This document shows positions 15,858 through 23,813 of a DNA stretch of 64,000 nucleotides, piece by piece (within the stretch, counting starts at the first letter, position 1; each line of letters begins with the position of its first letter). The notes under the pieces were generated by a model, which had not been told where the DNA came from, did not search any database, and was given only the letters and a program-made list of their open reading frames with translations. The position numbers and the translations under genes were made by a program. The stretch spans positions 1 through 64,000 of the forward strand of contig NZ_WHOL01000054.1 of the NCBI RefSeq assembly GCF_009745975.1, read 5' to 3'. This DNA comes from Actinokineospora pegani. GTDB taxonomy: Bacteria > Actinomycetota > Actinomycetes > Mycobacteriales > Pseudonocardiaceae.

Positions 15858-17011
15858 ACGGGACGGATACGCGCTCGGAGCTGGAGGACTACCTGCGTCG
15901 GGTGCGGGTGGCGCTGGCCGACCTGCCCGCTGACGAGCTGGCCGAGGTCATGGAGGACGTCGAGCCGAACGTGCTGGAGGCGTTCGAGGAGACCGGGTCG
16001 ATCGAGGAGCTGACCAAGCGGCTGGGCACGCCGGAGGCCTACGCCGAGGAGTTGCGGACCGCGGGGGGCTACCCGCCCGCGCCGTCAGCGCCGACGCGGA
16101 CCGTCGGCGACCGGTTCTCGGCCCGGTACGTGGTGTGGGTGACCGGGTTCAGCATCGTCGTCGGGTTCTTCACCGGCACCGTCGGCGGGGGCCGCTACGC
16201 CTCGGACCGCTACGTCGTGCTCATGCTCTGCGCGCCGATCCTCGCGCTGGCGCTGTGGCTGCTGTTCAGCGGCCGGGTGCGGCGGGTCGACATCGAGAGC
16301 CTGCGGGAGTACCAGGCCGCGCGGCGCACCGGGCGGTCCGCCGTCGCGCAGCTCCCGCCGAACGTGGTGGAGTACCTGCGCAGCATGCAGCCCGCGTGGT
16401 GGCTGGTGCGGGTGGTGCTGCTCGGGGTGGCGTTCATCGCCGCGCTGTCGGTGAGCTCGGAGGCGTTCCTGCTGATCGGGCTGCTGATCGCCGGGCTCGT
16501 CTGGGCGGGCTTCCGGGTGCGGCAGGACCGCAGGGTGCTGCCGGTCGTGCTGGTGGCCAACGCCTTCGCGGTCGGGATGGCGGTGGCCCTGCTCAGCGCG
16601 GTCATCAGCGACGCGGACTCGTCGCGCAGCCCTTACGTCACCGCCGACTACCGGGGCAGCGGGCTGTGGTTCGACGGCGAGCCCCTCGACAACATCTACG
16701 CCGTGGACGCCCAAGGGCGCCAGATCTCCAAGTTCTACCTCTACGACGGGACCGGCAGGCCGCTGGTCAGCCGGGGCGACAGCTGCGAGCCGTCCGGGTC
16801 CGACCTGACCAACGAGTACCCGAAGCCCGAGGTCGACTACACGCAGGGCGGCTGCACCACGTCGACGAACATGCCGGTCTTGCCGCTGCCGCCGACCGCG
16901 CCGGTCTCCGTCTCGCCGTCGACGTCGGTCTCGCCGTCGACCTCGGTGCCGTCGTCGGCGCCGGAGACGGCTCCTGGGTCCACCCCGCCCGCGCCCACCA
17001 CCACGGGCTAG
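15854..17011 (+). CDS. HAAS-domain membrane protein, PadR partner
   Basis: 385 residues. The N-terminal 75 residues are a helical HAAS/DUF1700-type domain (LEDYLRRVRVAL, EELTKRLGTPEAYAEEL) predicted cytoplasmic. About six hydrophobic segments lie between 95 and 260. A soluble external domain follows (about 265-335, with Cys residues in DSCEPSG and GGCTTS), then a Ser/Pro/Thr-rich tail containing a short SVSPST repeat. Ligand and function are unknown. Translational coupling to padR suggests it signals to, or is controlled by, that regulator. Confidence 0.8.
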   Translation: MNGTDTRSELEDYLRRVRVALADLPADELAEVMEDVEPNVLEAFEETGSIEELTKRLGTPEAYAEELRTAGGYPPAPSAPTRTVGDRFSARYVVWVTGFSIVVGFFTGTVGGGRYASDRYVVLMLCAPILALALWLLFSGRVRRVDIESLREYQAARRTGRSAVAQLPPNVVEYLRSMQPAWWLVRVVLLGVAFIAALSVSSEAFLLIGLLIAGLVWAGFRVRQDRRVLPVVLVANAFAVGMAVALLSAVISDADSSRSPYVTADYRGSGLWFDGEPLDNIYAVDAQGRQISKFYLYDGTGRPLVSRGDSCEPSGSDLTNEYPKPEVDYTQGGCTTSTNMPVLPLPPTAPVSVSPSTSVSPSTSVPSSAPETAPGSTPPAPTTTG

Positions 17012-17027
17012 GCGGGGAGGGGGGGAC

Positions 17028-17064
17028 GGGGCGGGAGCGGGCATCGGGGGCCTGCTCCCGCCCC
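17028..17064 (+). terminator. Terminator after the HAAS gene
   Basis: An 11-bp perfect GC stem (17028-17038 / 17054-17064) extended by four inner pairs, with a 7-nt loop, followed by CTTCTC. It separates the PadR/HAAS operon from the next promoter. Confidence 0.75.
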
Positions 17065-17074
17065 CTTCTCGGTC

Positions 17075-17086
17075 TACCGTGGCGGT
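17075..17086 (+). promoter_or_regulatory. Putative leaderless promoter of the KdpE-like gene
   Basis: TACCGT (17075-17080) lies 6 nt before GTG 17087, with no Shine-Dalgarno. Confidence 0.4.
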
Positions 17087-17761
17087 GTGACCAAGGTGTT
17101 GGTTGTGGACGATGAGCCGCAGATCGTGCGGGCGCTGCGGATCAACCTGACCGCGCGCGGGTACGAGGTGTTCACCGCCGCTGACGGGGTCGGGGCGTTG
17201 CGTGCTGCCGCTGATCGGCGTCCGGATGTCGTCATCCTCGATCTGGGGCTGCCTGACCTGGACGGCGCCGAGGTGATCGCGGGGATTCGGGGCTGGACCG
17301 CTGTCCCGATCATCGTCCTGTCCGCCCGGACTGATTCCGCTGACAAGGTCTCCGCGCTCGATGCCGGGGCCGATGACTACGTGACCAAGCCCTTCGGCAT
17401 GGATGAGTTGCTGGCGCGGCTTCGGGCTGCTGTTCGCCGGGCTGCGCCCGCGGGGGAGCAGGCTGTGGTGGAGACTGCCTCGTTCGTCGTGGACTTGGCG
17501 GCCAAGAAGGTGCGGCGGGGTGGGGTGGAGGTGCACCTGACGCCGACCGAGTGGGGGCTGTTGGAGATCTTGGCCCGGAATCCGGGGAAGCTGGTGCCGC
17601 AGCGGTTGCTGTTGCGGGAGGTCTGGGGGGTGAAGTACGAGGGGGAGACGCAGTACTTGCGGGTGTACTTCGCTCAGTTGCGGCGGAAGTTGGAGGACGT
17701 GGCTGCTCGGCCTCGGCATTTGATCACTGAGGCTGGGATGGGTTATCGGTTGGAGTTGTGA
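17087..17761 (+). CDS. KdpE-like OmpR-family response regulator, orphan
   Basis: 224 residues. Receiver domain 1-120 with acidic pocket Asp8/Asp9, phosphoacceptor Asp52 (ILDLGLPDLDG) and Lys101; C-terminal OmpR winged helix 130-224 (HLTPTEWGLLEIL, LLREVWG, TQYLRVYFAQLRRKLE, GMGYRL). Sequence style is closest to KdpE, which controls the Kdp potassium pump, but neither kdpD nor kdpFABC is here, so target and kinase are unknown. Codon use is softer than its neighbours, with many GCT, GAT and GTT codons. Its last 38 bp overlap the 3' end of smc on the other strand. Confidence 0.85.
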   Translation: MTKVLVVDDEPQIVRALRINLTARGYEVFTAADGVGALRAAADRRPDVVILDLGLPDLDGAEVIAGIRGWTAVPIIVLSARTDSADKVSALDAGADDYVTKPFGMDELLARLRAAVRRAAPAGEQAVVETASFVVDLAAKKVRRGGVEVHLTPTEWGLLEILARNPGKLVPQRLLLREVWGVKYEGETQYLRVYFAQLRRKLEDVAARPRHLITEAGMGYRLEL

Positions 17762-20700
17762 GGGGGAGGCCGGGGTCCGGTTCGGAGCTGGGAGGTGCGG
17801 GGGGCAGAGCGGGGGCGGCGTCCTGGGGGGCTTCTGGGGGAGGGGCCATGGCGCGGGCGGGGGGCTCGCGGTCGGGGTTGATGCGTTGGGAGATGACCTG
17901 GGTGATGCCGTCTCCGCGCATGCTGACGCCGTAGAGGGCGTCGGCTATCTCCATGGTGGGTTTCTGGTGGGTGATGATGATGAGCTGGCTGCTGGCTCTT
18001 AGTTGTTCCAAGAGGCCGATGAGGCGGCGCATGTTGGTGTCGTCCAGGGCGGCTTCCACCTCGTCCATGACGTAGAAGGGGGAGGGGCGGGCGCGGAAGA
18101 TGGCCACCAGCATGGCCACGGCCACCAGGGACTTCTCACCACCGGAGAGCAGGGAGAGGCGCTTGACCTTCTTGCCGGGGGGACGGGCCTCCACGTCCAC
18201 GCCGGTGGCGAGCATGTCCTCGGGGTCGGTGAGGATCATGCGGCCCTCGCCGCCGGGGAACAGCACGTCGAAGACCGTCTCGAACTCGCGGGCGACGTCG
18301 AAGTAGGCGGAGGCGAAGACCTCGAGGATCTTCTCGTCCACCTCCTTGATGACCGTCAGCAGGTCGCGGCGGGTGTCCTTGAGGTCCTCGAGTTGGGTGG
18401 AGAGGAACTTGTAGCGCTCCTCCAGCGCGGCGAACTCCTCCAGGGCCAGCGGGTTGACCTTGCCCAGGGTGGTCAGGTCGCGCTCGGCGCGCTTGGCGCG
18501 GCGGGCCTGGGTGTCGCGGTCGTAGGGGGTCGACGGCGGGGCGACGACGTCCTCGCCGCGGTCGCGGGCGGCCTCGTACTCGGCCAGGTCGGCGGGGGAG
18601 GGGGGGACCGGCACGTCCGGGCCGTACTCGGCCACCAGGTCGTCCAGGCCGATGCCGAACGACTCGGTGATCTTGAGCTCCAACTGCTCGAGCCGCAGCC
18701 GCTGCTCGGCGCGCAGGACCTCGTCCCGGTGCACCGCGTCGACCAGCTTCTCCAGCTCCGAGGACAGCTCGCGCACCTTGGTCCGCACGTCGGCCAGCAC
18801 CCGCTCGCGGTCGACGCGCTGGGCCTGGATGACGTCGCGGTCCTGCGCGGCGCGGGCCAGCGAGGCGCTGATCCGCGCCAACGCGGTCTCACCGCCGGAG
18901 ACGACGGCCTGGGCGACGGTGGACGCGCGCCTGCGGGCGGCCATCGCGCGGGCGGCGCGCTCGCGGGCCTCGCGCTCGGCGCGGGCGGCCCGGCGCAGCC
19001 CGTCGGCCTTGCCCTGGATCGAGCGGTGCCGCTCCTCGGCGGTGCGCAGCGACAGCCGCGCCTCCATCTCCTCCTGCCGCGCGGACGACAGCGAGGCGGC
19101 GAACTCGTCGCGCTCGGCGGAGTCGGGCTCGTCGTCGACGTGCTCCTCCTGCACGGCGACGAGCCGCTCCTCCAGGTCGGCCAGCTTGGCCAGCGCGTCC
19201 TCGCGGGTGGCCTCGACCTTGCCGCGCTGCGACACCGCGCGCTCGACCTCGGCCTCGGCCGACCGCACGACCTGCCGGAGCCGGTTGAGCCGCTCCGAGG
19301 ACCGGGCCGCGCGGACCTTGGCGTCGTTCATCAGCTCCTTGACCGCGTTCACGTCGTCGCGGCGCGCCTGCTGCTCGGCCCGCGCGCCCGCCAGCGCCGC
19401 CGAGGCCTGCTCGAGCGCGCGCTCGGCGGCGCCGAGCTTCGCGTTGGCCTCGTCCACCGCCGCCTGCACCTCGATGACGCTGCGCGCCTTCTCCGACCCG
19501 CCGATCGCCCAGTGCGCGCCCAGCAGGTCGCCCTCGCCGGTCACCGCCCGCACGTCCGGGTGCTCGGCCACCAGCGACCGCGCCGCGGGCAGGTCGGCCA
19601 CCACGGCCATCCGCTCCAGCGCCCGGCGCACCGCGGGCAGCAGCGCCTCCGGGGCCTGGACGAGGTCCACCGCCCAGCGCGCGCCCGGCGGCAGCACCGG
19701 CCACCCGGACCGGTCCGACGACTCGGCGGCCCCGCCGACCAGCAGCCCGGCCCGCCCGGCGTCGCCAGCGCGCAGCATCCGCAGCGCCTCGAGCGCGCCG
19801 TCCGGGCTCGCCACCGCTACCGCGTCGGCCACCGGGCCCAGCGCCGCGGCCAGCGCCGCCTCCGCGCCCGGCTCCACGGTCAGCAGCGCGGCGACCGACC
19901 CCAGCAGCCCCGGCAGCCGGTCGGCGGCGGCGAGCAGCGCGCCCGCGCCGTCCTTGCGGCTGAGCCCCAGCGACAGCGCGTCCACCCGCGCCCGCCACGA
20001 CGAGATGTCCTTGTCCGCTTGGCGCTCGGCGCGCACCAACTCCTCGACCCTGGCCCGCGCGGTGTCCGCGGCGGCGGAGGCGCGCTGGAGGCGCTCGGCC
20101 AGCCCGGCGTCGTCGGTGTCCTCGACCTCGGTGCCCGCCTGCGCCTCGGCCAGCTCCTCGGCCGCGACCTCGGCGCGCTCGCGGGCCTCGCCGAGGGAGT
20201 ACGACAGCCGCTCGATCTCCTCGCCGGTGGCGTTGGCCTTCGACCGCAGCGCCTCGACCTGCCCGGACAGCCGGGCCAGGCCCTCGCGGCGGTCGGCGAT
20301 CGCGCGGACGGCGGCCAGGTGCGCCTTCTCCGCGGCCTGCACCATCCGCTCCAGCTCGGCGCGCCGCTCGGTCGACTCGGCCAGCGCGTAGCGGGCCTCG
20401 GCGACGGCCTCGAACAGCTCGGCCTCCTGCACGGCGGTGTGCTCGGCCTCGGCCTCCATCTCGTCGGGGTCGCGCCCGCCGGTGCGCGCCTCGGTGGCGG
20501 CGGACAGGTGCCGGGCGCGCTCGACGGCCAGCCGGACGGTGCCGCGCAGCCGCTCCTCCAGGGCCGAGAGCCGGTACCAGGTCTCCTGGGCGGCGGCGAG
20601 CTTCGGCGCGTCCTCGGCGAGGTTGTCCTCCAGCTCCCGCTGGCGGGCCTGGCCGATCTCCAGCGCGCCCTCGACCTCGGCGCGCTTGCGCCGGGCGGTG

Positions 20701-21446
20701 GCCTCGTCCGCCTCGTCGCGGGCGAGGTCCGCGCGCTGGCTGACCAGGTCGTCGGCGTGCAGGCGCAGCCGCGCGTCACGCAGCTCGGACTGCACGGTCT
20801 GCGCCCGGCGGGCGATCTCGGCCTGCTTGCCCAGCGGCTTGAGCTGGCGGCGCAGCTCGCCGGTGAGGTCGGTGAGCCGGGTGAGGTTGGCCTGCATCGC
20901 GTCGAGCTTGCGGACGGCCTTCTCTTTGCGCTTGCGGTGCTTGAGGACCCCCGCGGCCTCCTCGATGAACGCGCGGCGCTCCTCCGGCTTGGACTCCAGG
21001 ATCGCGCTGAGCTGGCCCTGGCCGACGATCACGTGCATCTCGCGGCCGATGCCGGAGTCGCTGAGCAGCTCCTGGACGTCCATCAGGCGGCAGCCGTTGC
21101 CGTTGATCTCGTACTCGCTGGCGCCGTCGCGGAACATCCGGCGGGTGATGCTGACCTCGGCGTACTCGATCGGCAGGGCGCCGTCGGCGTTGTCGATGGT
21201 CAGGGTCACCTCGGCACGGCCGAGCGCGGCCCGCCCGGCGGTCCCGGCGAAGATGACGTCCTCCATCTTGCCGCCGCGCAGGCCCTTCGCGCTGCCCTCG
21301 CCCATGACCCAGCGCAACGCGTCGAGCACGTTGGACTTGCCGGAGCCGTTCGGGCCGACGACGCAGGTGATGCCCGGCTCGAACTTCAGGGTCGTCGCCG
21401 AGGCGAAGGACTTGAACCCCTTCAGCGTCAGGCTCTTGAGGTGCAC
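17724..21446 (-). CDS. smc: Chromosome segregation protein SMC
   Basis: 1240 residues. SMC ATPase, the core of condensin, acting with ScpA/ScpB on the nucleoid. Walker A GPNGSGKSN is at residues 31-39, two long coiled coils flank a hinge at about 505-660, and the C-terminal head carries LSGGEKSLVAVAML and VMDEVEAALDD. The tail adds about 40 Pro/Ala-rich residues beyond the head. GTG 21446 follows GGAGG; TAGTCT (21491-21496, minus strand) may be its own -10. It is transcribed opposite to rnc-mutM and ftsY, unlike the M. tuberculosis arrangement. Confidence 0.97.
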   Translation of the reverse strand: MHLKSLTLKGFKSFASATTLKFEPGITCVVGPNGSGKSNVLDALRWVMGEGSAKGLRGGKMEDVIFAGTAGRAALGRAEVTLTIDNADGALPIEYAEVSITRRMFRDGASEYEINGNGCRLMDVQELLSDSGIGREMHVIVGQGQLSAILESKPEERRAFIEEAAGVLKHRKRKEKAVRKLDAMQANLTRLTDLTGELRRQLKPLGKQAEIARRAQTVQSELRDARLRLHADDLVSQRADLARDEADEATARRKRAEVEGALEIGQARQRELEDNLAEDAPKLAAAQETWYRLSALEERLRGTVRLAVERARHLSAATEARTGGRDPDEMEAEAEHTAVQEAELFEAVAEARYALAESTERRAELERMVQAAEKAHLAAVRAIADRREGLARLSGQVEALRSKANATGEEIERLSYSLGEARERAEVAAEELAEAQAGTEVEDTDDAGLAERLQRASAAADTARARVEELVRAERQADKDISSWRARVDALSLGLSRKDGAGALLAAADRLPGLLGSVAALLTVEPGAEAALAAALGPVADAVAVASPDGALEALRMLRAGDAGRAGLLVGGAAESSDRSGWPVLPPGARWAVDLVQAPEALLPAVRRALERMAVVADLPAARSLVAEHPDVRAVTGEGDLLGAHWAIGGSEKARSVIEVQAAVDEANAKLGAAERALEQASAALAGARAEQQARRDDVNAVKELMNDAKVRAARSSERLNRLRQVVRSAEAEVERAVSQRGKVEATREDALAKLADLEERLVAVQEEHVDDEPDSAERDEFAASLSSARQEEMEARLSLRTAEERHRSIQGKADGLRRAARAEREARERAARAMAARRRASTVAQAVVSGGETALARISASLARAAQDRDVIQAQRVDRERVLADVRTKVRELSSELEKLVDAVHRDEVLRAEQRLRLEQLELKITESFGIGLDDLVAEYGPDVPVPPSPADLAEYEAARDRGEDVVAPPSTPYDRDTQARRAKRAERDLTTLGKVNPLALEEFAALEERYKFLSTQLEDLKDTRRDLLTVIKEVDEKILEVFASAYFDVAREFETVFDVLFPGGEGRMILTDPEDMLATGVDVEARPPGKKVKRLSLLSGGEKSLVAVAMLVAIFRARPSPFYVMDEVEAALDDTNMRRLIGLLEQLRASSQLIIITHQKPTMEIADALYGVSMRGDGITQVISQRINPDREPPARAMAPPPEAPQDAAPALPPAPPSSEPDPGLPLTTPTDNPSQPQ

Positions 21447-21502
21447 GGGGCGGACCCCTCCAGGTGGCTGAGGGCAGCGTTATCCGGCTGAGACTACCCG
21501 GC

Positions 21503-22180
21503 CTAGGCGGGGGCCTGGATGTTGACCAGCACCCGGTCGTCGTCGGTCACGACCTGGACCTGGCTGATCCGGCCCAGGTCGATCGAGGTGCTGCCCGGGA
21601 TCTGCTCGTCGGTCAGGTAGCCGCTCGACCACCACCCGGCCACCTCGCGGTCGCCGTCGCGGCCGCGCACGACCAGCTTGCACGGCTTGCCCGGCGGCAC
21701 GTCCTTGAGCCGGATCCTGAACTCGGTGCCCCAGCTCCGGATGGTCAGCTCCACGTCGGCGCGCACGCCGCTGGCCGGGTCGGTGGCCGTCCAGGACACC
21801 GGGGCCACGGCCGGGGCAGGCGGTTGGGTGGCCTGCTCGGTGGCCTCCTCGCCCAGCACGCGGTAGCCGACGACCGCGCCCAGGGCCAGCACGAGCACCG
21901 CCGCGGCGGCGCTGAGCAGCACCCGCTGCCGCCGCCACAGCCCGGCGCGGGGGGCGGCGTCCTCGGGGGCCACGGCCAGGTCGGCGGCCGTGGGCTCCAC
22001 CGACTCGGCGAAGTCCTCCGGTTTGACCCGGTGCAGCAGGCCGGGCAGCGGCGAGAGCTTGACCAGCTCGGCCCGGCAGGAGGCGCACCGGCCCAGGTGC
22101 GCCTCGAAGTCGGCCCGCGCGCCCGGGTCGAGCGCGCCGAGCAGGTACGCGCCGAGCGCGTTCGTCTCGTGGCAGGTCAC
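21503..22180 (-). CDS. Zinc-binding anti-sigma factor, single-pass membrane protein
   Basis: 225 residues. The N-terminal ZAS-type domain has CHETN followed by H-x3-C-x2-C (HLGRCASC). A transmembrane helix spans about 87-107. The outer domain of about 115 residues is beta-rich (WTATDPASGVRADVEL, TSIDLGRISQVQVV) with no recognised ligand. Its ATG overlaps the sigma-factor stop by 4 bp, the classic layout of an ECF sigma/anti-sigma pair. It ends 56 bp before smc on the same strand. Confidence 0.88.
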   Translation of the reverse strand: MTCHETNALGAYLLGALDPGARADFEAHLGRCASCRAELVKLSPLPGLLHRVKPEDFAESVEPTAADLAVAPEDAAPRAGLWRRQRVLLSAAAAVLVLALGAVVGYRVLGEEATEQATQPPAPAVAPVSWTATDPASGVRADVELTIRSWGTEFRIRLKDVPPGKPCKLVVRGRDGDREVAGWWSSGYLTDEQIPGSTSIDLGRISQVQVVTDDDRVLVNIQAPA

Positions 22181-22746
22181 AGCTCCGTCACCCCCCGCTC
22201 CTCCAACGCGTCGCGCAGCGCCCGCAGCGCGTAGAACGACCTCGACTTGACCGTGCCCGCGGGCACGCCGAGCACCTTGGCAGCCTCGGCCACCGTCCGC
22301 CGCCGGTAGAACAGCTCGACGATGACCGAGCGGTGGTCGCGCGACAGCGCGCGCATCGCCTCGGCGACCTGCCAGCCCTGCAGCACCTGTTCGAACTCGT
22401 CACCGGAGCGCGGCCAGTCCTTGTCCTCGATCGGCACCTCGGCCACCCTGGCGCGCTGCCTGCGGTAGCCGGTGATCACCAGGTTGCGGGCCACCGTGTA
22501 CAGCCACGGCCCGGCCGTGTCGGCGACCAGCGCCTCGCGGCCCCGCCAGGCCCGCAGCAGCGTCTCCTGGACCACGTCCTCCGCGCGCTGGTGATCGCCG
22601 CCCACCGCGCGGAGCACGTATCCCAGCAGCGGCCGCCGGTAGCGGTCGTAGAGCTCGCGGACGAAGGCGTCGTCCTCGTCGGCACCGGGCACACCGGTTG
22701 CTACGCCTAGCGGGGCACGGCGGTTCACCCGCGTGCCCGGCGTCAC
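22177..22746 (-). CDS. ECF-type RNA polymerase sigma factor
   Basis: 189 residues. Region 2 (about 28-95) includes DRYRRPLLGYVLRAVGG and AEDVVQETLLRAWR; region 4 (about 125-185) includes LSRDHRSVIVELFYRR and AAKVLGVPAGTVKSR. It lacks regions 1 and 3, as expected for ECF sigmas. GTG 22746 is 2 bp past the acyP stop; GTG 22728 is an alternative start. The adjacent anti-sigma gene implies control by an envelope signal. The regulon is not known from sequence. Confidence 0.9.
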   Translation of the reverse strand: MTPGTRVNRRAPLGVATGVPGADEDDAFVRELYDRYRRPLLGYVLRAVGGDHQRAEDVVQETLLRAWRGREALVADTAGPWLYTVARNLVITGYRRQRARVAEVPIEDKDWPRSGDEFEQVLQGWQVAEAMRALSRDHRSVIVELFYRRRTVAEAAKVLGVPAGTVKSRSFYALRALRDALEERGVTEL

Positions 22747-22748
22747 GC

Positions 22749-23033
22749 TCAGCGCTCGACGAAGCCTGCCAGGCCGCCCTTGGGCACCCCCCACTGCTCC
22801 ACCACCGCCTCGACCGACCCCGGGGTCCGCCCGGAGCGCAGCGCGGCCAGCAGCCGCTCGCACCGCTCCCGCCCGCCCTCGGCCACCACCTCGACCCTGC
22901 CGTCCGCGGTGTTGCGGGCCCAACCGGCCAGACCCAGCTCCAACGCCCTCGACCGGGTCCACCACCGGAAGCCGACTCCTTGGACGCGCCCGCGCGCCCA
23001 CGCGGTCAGCCGCACCACCGGCTCCTCGGACAC
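22749..23033 (-). CDS. acyP: Acylphosphatase
   Basis: 94 residues, usual size. It hydrolyses acyl phosphates. Catalytic Arg23 lies in [11 protein letters not shown] and catalytic Asn41 in [12 protein letters not shown]. It is the first gene of the minus-strand set acyP-sigma-anti-sigma-smc. In mycobacteria acyP directly precedes smc, so the sigma pair appears to have been inserted between them. Confidence 0.95.
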   Translation of the reverse strand: MSEEPVVRLTAWARGRVQGVGFRWWTRSRALELGLAGWARNTADGRVEVVAEGGRERCERLLAALRSGRTPGSVEAVVEQWGVPKGGLAGFVER

Positions 23034-23045
23034 CAGGACACCCCG

Positions 23046-23074
23046 CTATCGTGCAATACCAGTGGGGTGGTTCA
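23046..23074 (-). promoter_or_regulatory. Possible ECF-type promoter of acyP-sigma-anti-sigma
   Basis: On the minus strand TGAACC (23069-23074) is followed after 17 bp by CGATAG (23046-23051), resembling the GGAAC / CGT-type elements of ECF sigma promoters, 12 nt before the acyP GTG. Autoregulation by the encoded sigma factor would be typical but is unproven. Confidence 0.3.
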
Positions 23075-23101
23075 CCCGCACCTCGGGGGAGGCTTTGTCC
23101 C

Positions 23102-23117
23102 CTGGTGCTACGTTACC
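23102..23117 (+). promoter_or_regulatory. Extended -10 promoter motif, copy 1 (Thr-rich protein gene)
   Basis: CTGGTGCTACGTTACC contains an extended -10 (TGC-TACGTT, hexamer 23109-23114). It predicts a leader of about 65 nt before ATG 23185. It matches copy 2 at 23793-23808 in 15 of 16 bases. Confidence 0.5.
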
Positions 23118-23184
23118 GCGCCGAGAATGCGTCGCCTTGACGGAAAACCGGCCCCCGGCGGGGGTCAGGGAGGGTTGCTGGCTC

Positions 23185-23754
23185 ATGCCTGATCCGATCG
23201 ACCCCGACCGGTCCGAGCTCGGCCCGCCCGACCACCAGCCGGGTCTGCGCCGCTCGTCCTACGCGATCCTCGGCGTGTCCGGGGTGGTGCTGTCGACGGT
23301 GTTCGCCGCCGTGGCCGCGTTCGCCACCGGTGAGGACAGCCAGCCCACGCCGACGCCGGTGAACCAGCAGGTCGACGTGACGACGTCGACCACCAGCCAG
23401 GCGCCCGCGAGCTCGTCGGCCCCCGAGTCCTCGGCGCCGTCGTCGACCTCGGAGTCCTCGTCGTCGTCGACCAGCAGTTCCACCAGCCGGTCGACGACCA
23501 GCGCCACGACCCGGTCGAGCACGCAGCAGCAGCAACCCCCGCCGCCGCCGAACACCACCACGCGGACGAACGACCCGCAGCCCACGCCGACCAAAACGAC
23601 GACCCCGACGACAACCACGACGACAACCACGACGACGACAACGACAACGACGACCACTGAGCCGACAGACGGCGAGACCACATCGGCGGCGCCGTCCTCG
23701 TCATCGCTGTATTCGACCTCGCGCACCACCAGCAGCAGCCTTCCGCTGGCCTAG
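23185..23754 (+). CDS. Membrane-anchored Ser/Thr/Pro-rich surface protein
   Basis: 189 residues: cytoplasmic N-terminus (1-24), one transmembrane helix (about 25-47), then an external tail almost entirely Ser, Thr and Pro, including 17 consecutive Thr encoded at 23608-23658. No enzymatic domain or sorting motif is visible. Such tails are often O-mannosylated stalks in actinobacteria, which is inference here. ATG 23185 has GGGAGGG about 10 nt upstream. It is followed by a CAP-domain gene that uses a near-identical promoter motif. Confidence 0.75.
   Translation: MPDPIDPDRSELGPPDHQPGLRRSSYAILGVSGVVLSTVFAAVAAFATGEDSQPTPTPVNQQVDVTTSTTSQAPASSSAPESSAPSSTSESSSSSTSSSTSRSTTSATTRSSTQQQQPPPPPNTTTRTNDPQPTPTKTTTPTTTTTTTTTTTTTTTTTEPTDGETTSAAPSSSSLYSTSRTTSSSLPLA
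23608..23658 (+). repeat. Poly-threonine ACN codon run
   Basis: Seventeen consecutive threonine codons (mixed ACG, ACA, ACC, ACT) in the Ser/Thr-rich protein. The mixed codons argue against recent slippage and for selection on the amino acid. Confidence 0.8.
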
Positions 23755-23762
23755 GCGGATTG

Positions 23763-23779
23763 GGCTGCTCGGAGCAGCC
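23763..23779 (+). terminator. Weak hairpin between the Thr-rich and CAP genes
   Basis: GGCTGCTC-G-GAGCAGCC inverted repeat 9 bp after the upstream stop codon; realistically a 6-bp stem with a 5-nt loop. Confidence 0.4.
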
Positions 23780-23792
23780 GCCGCGGCAACCA

Positions 23793-23813
23793 CTGGTGCT
23801 ACGTTGCCCAATC
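23793..23813 (+). promoter_or_regulatory. Extended -10 promoter motif, copy 2; leaderless CAP gene
   Basis: CTGGTGCTACGTTGCC (23793-23808) carries hexamer TACGTT at 23800-23805, 8 nt before GTG 23814, so the mRNA should begin at or near the start codon. It differs at one base from the motif upstream of the Thr-rich gene. Confidence 0.5.

Noticed and set aside
17087-17761. Calling the response regulator kdpE
   Set aside because: Sequence style fits KdpE, but neither kdpD nor kdpFABC is present, so the gene symbol was left blank.
18003-21491. Antisense frame of more than 1100 codons over smc
   Set aside because: Composition reflects the reverse complement of Smc coiled-coil codons; no domain is recognisable.
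22757-23001. Longer form of the ECF sigma factor starting inside acyP
   Set aside because: The extension would overlap almost all of acyP in another frame and lacks sigma-factor similarity; GTG 22746 is sufficient.
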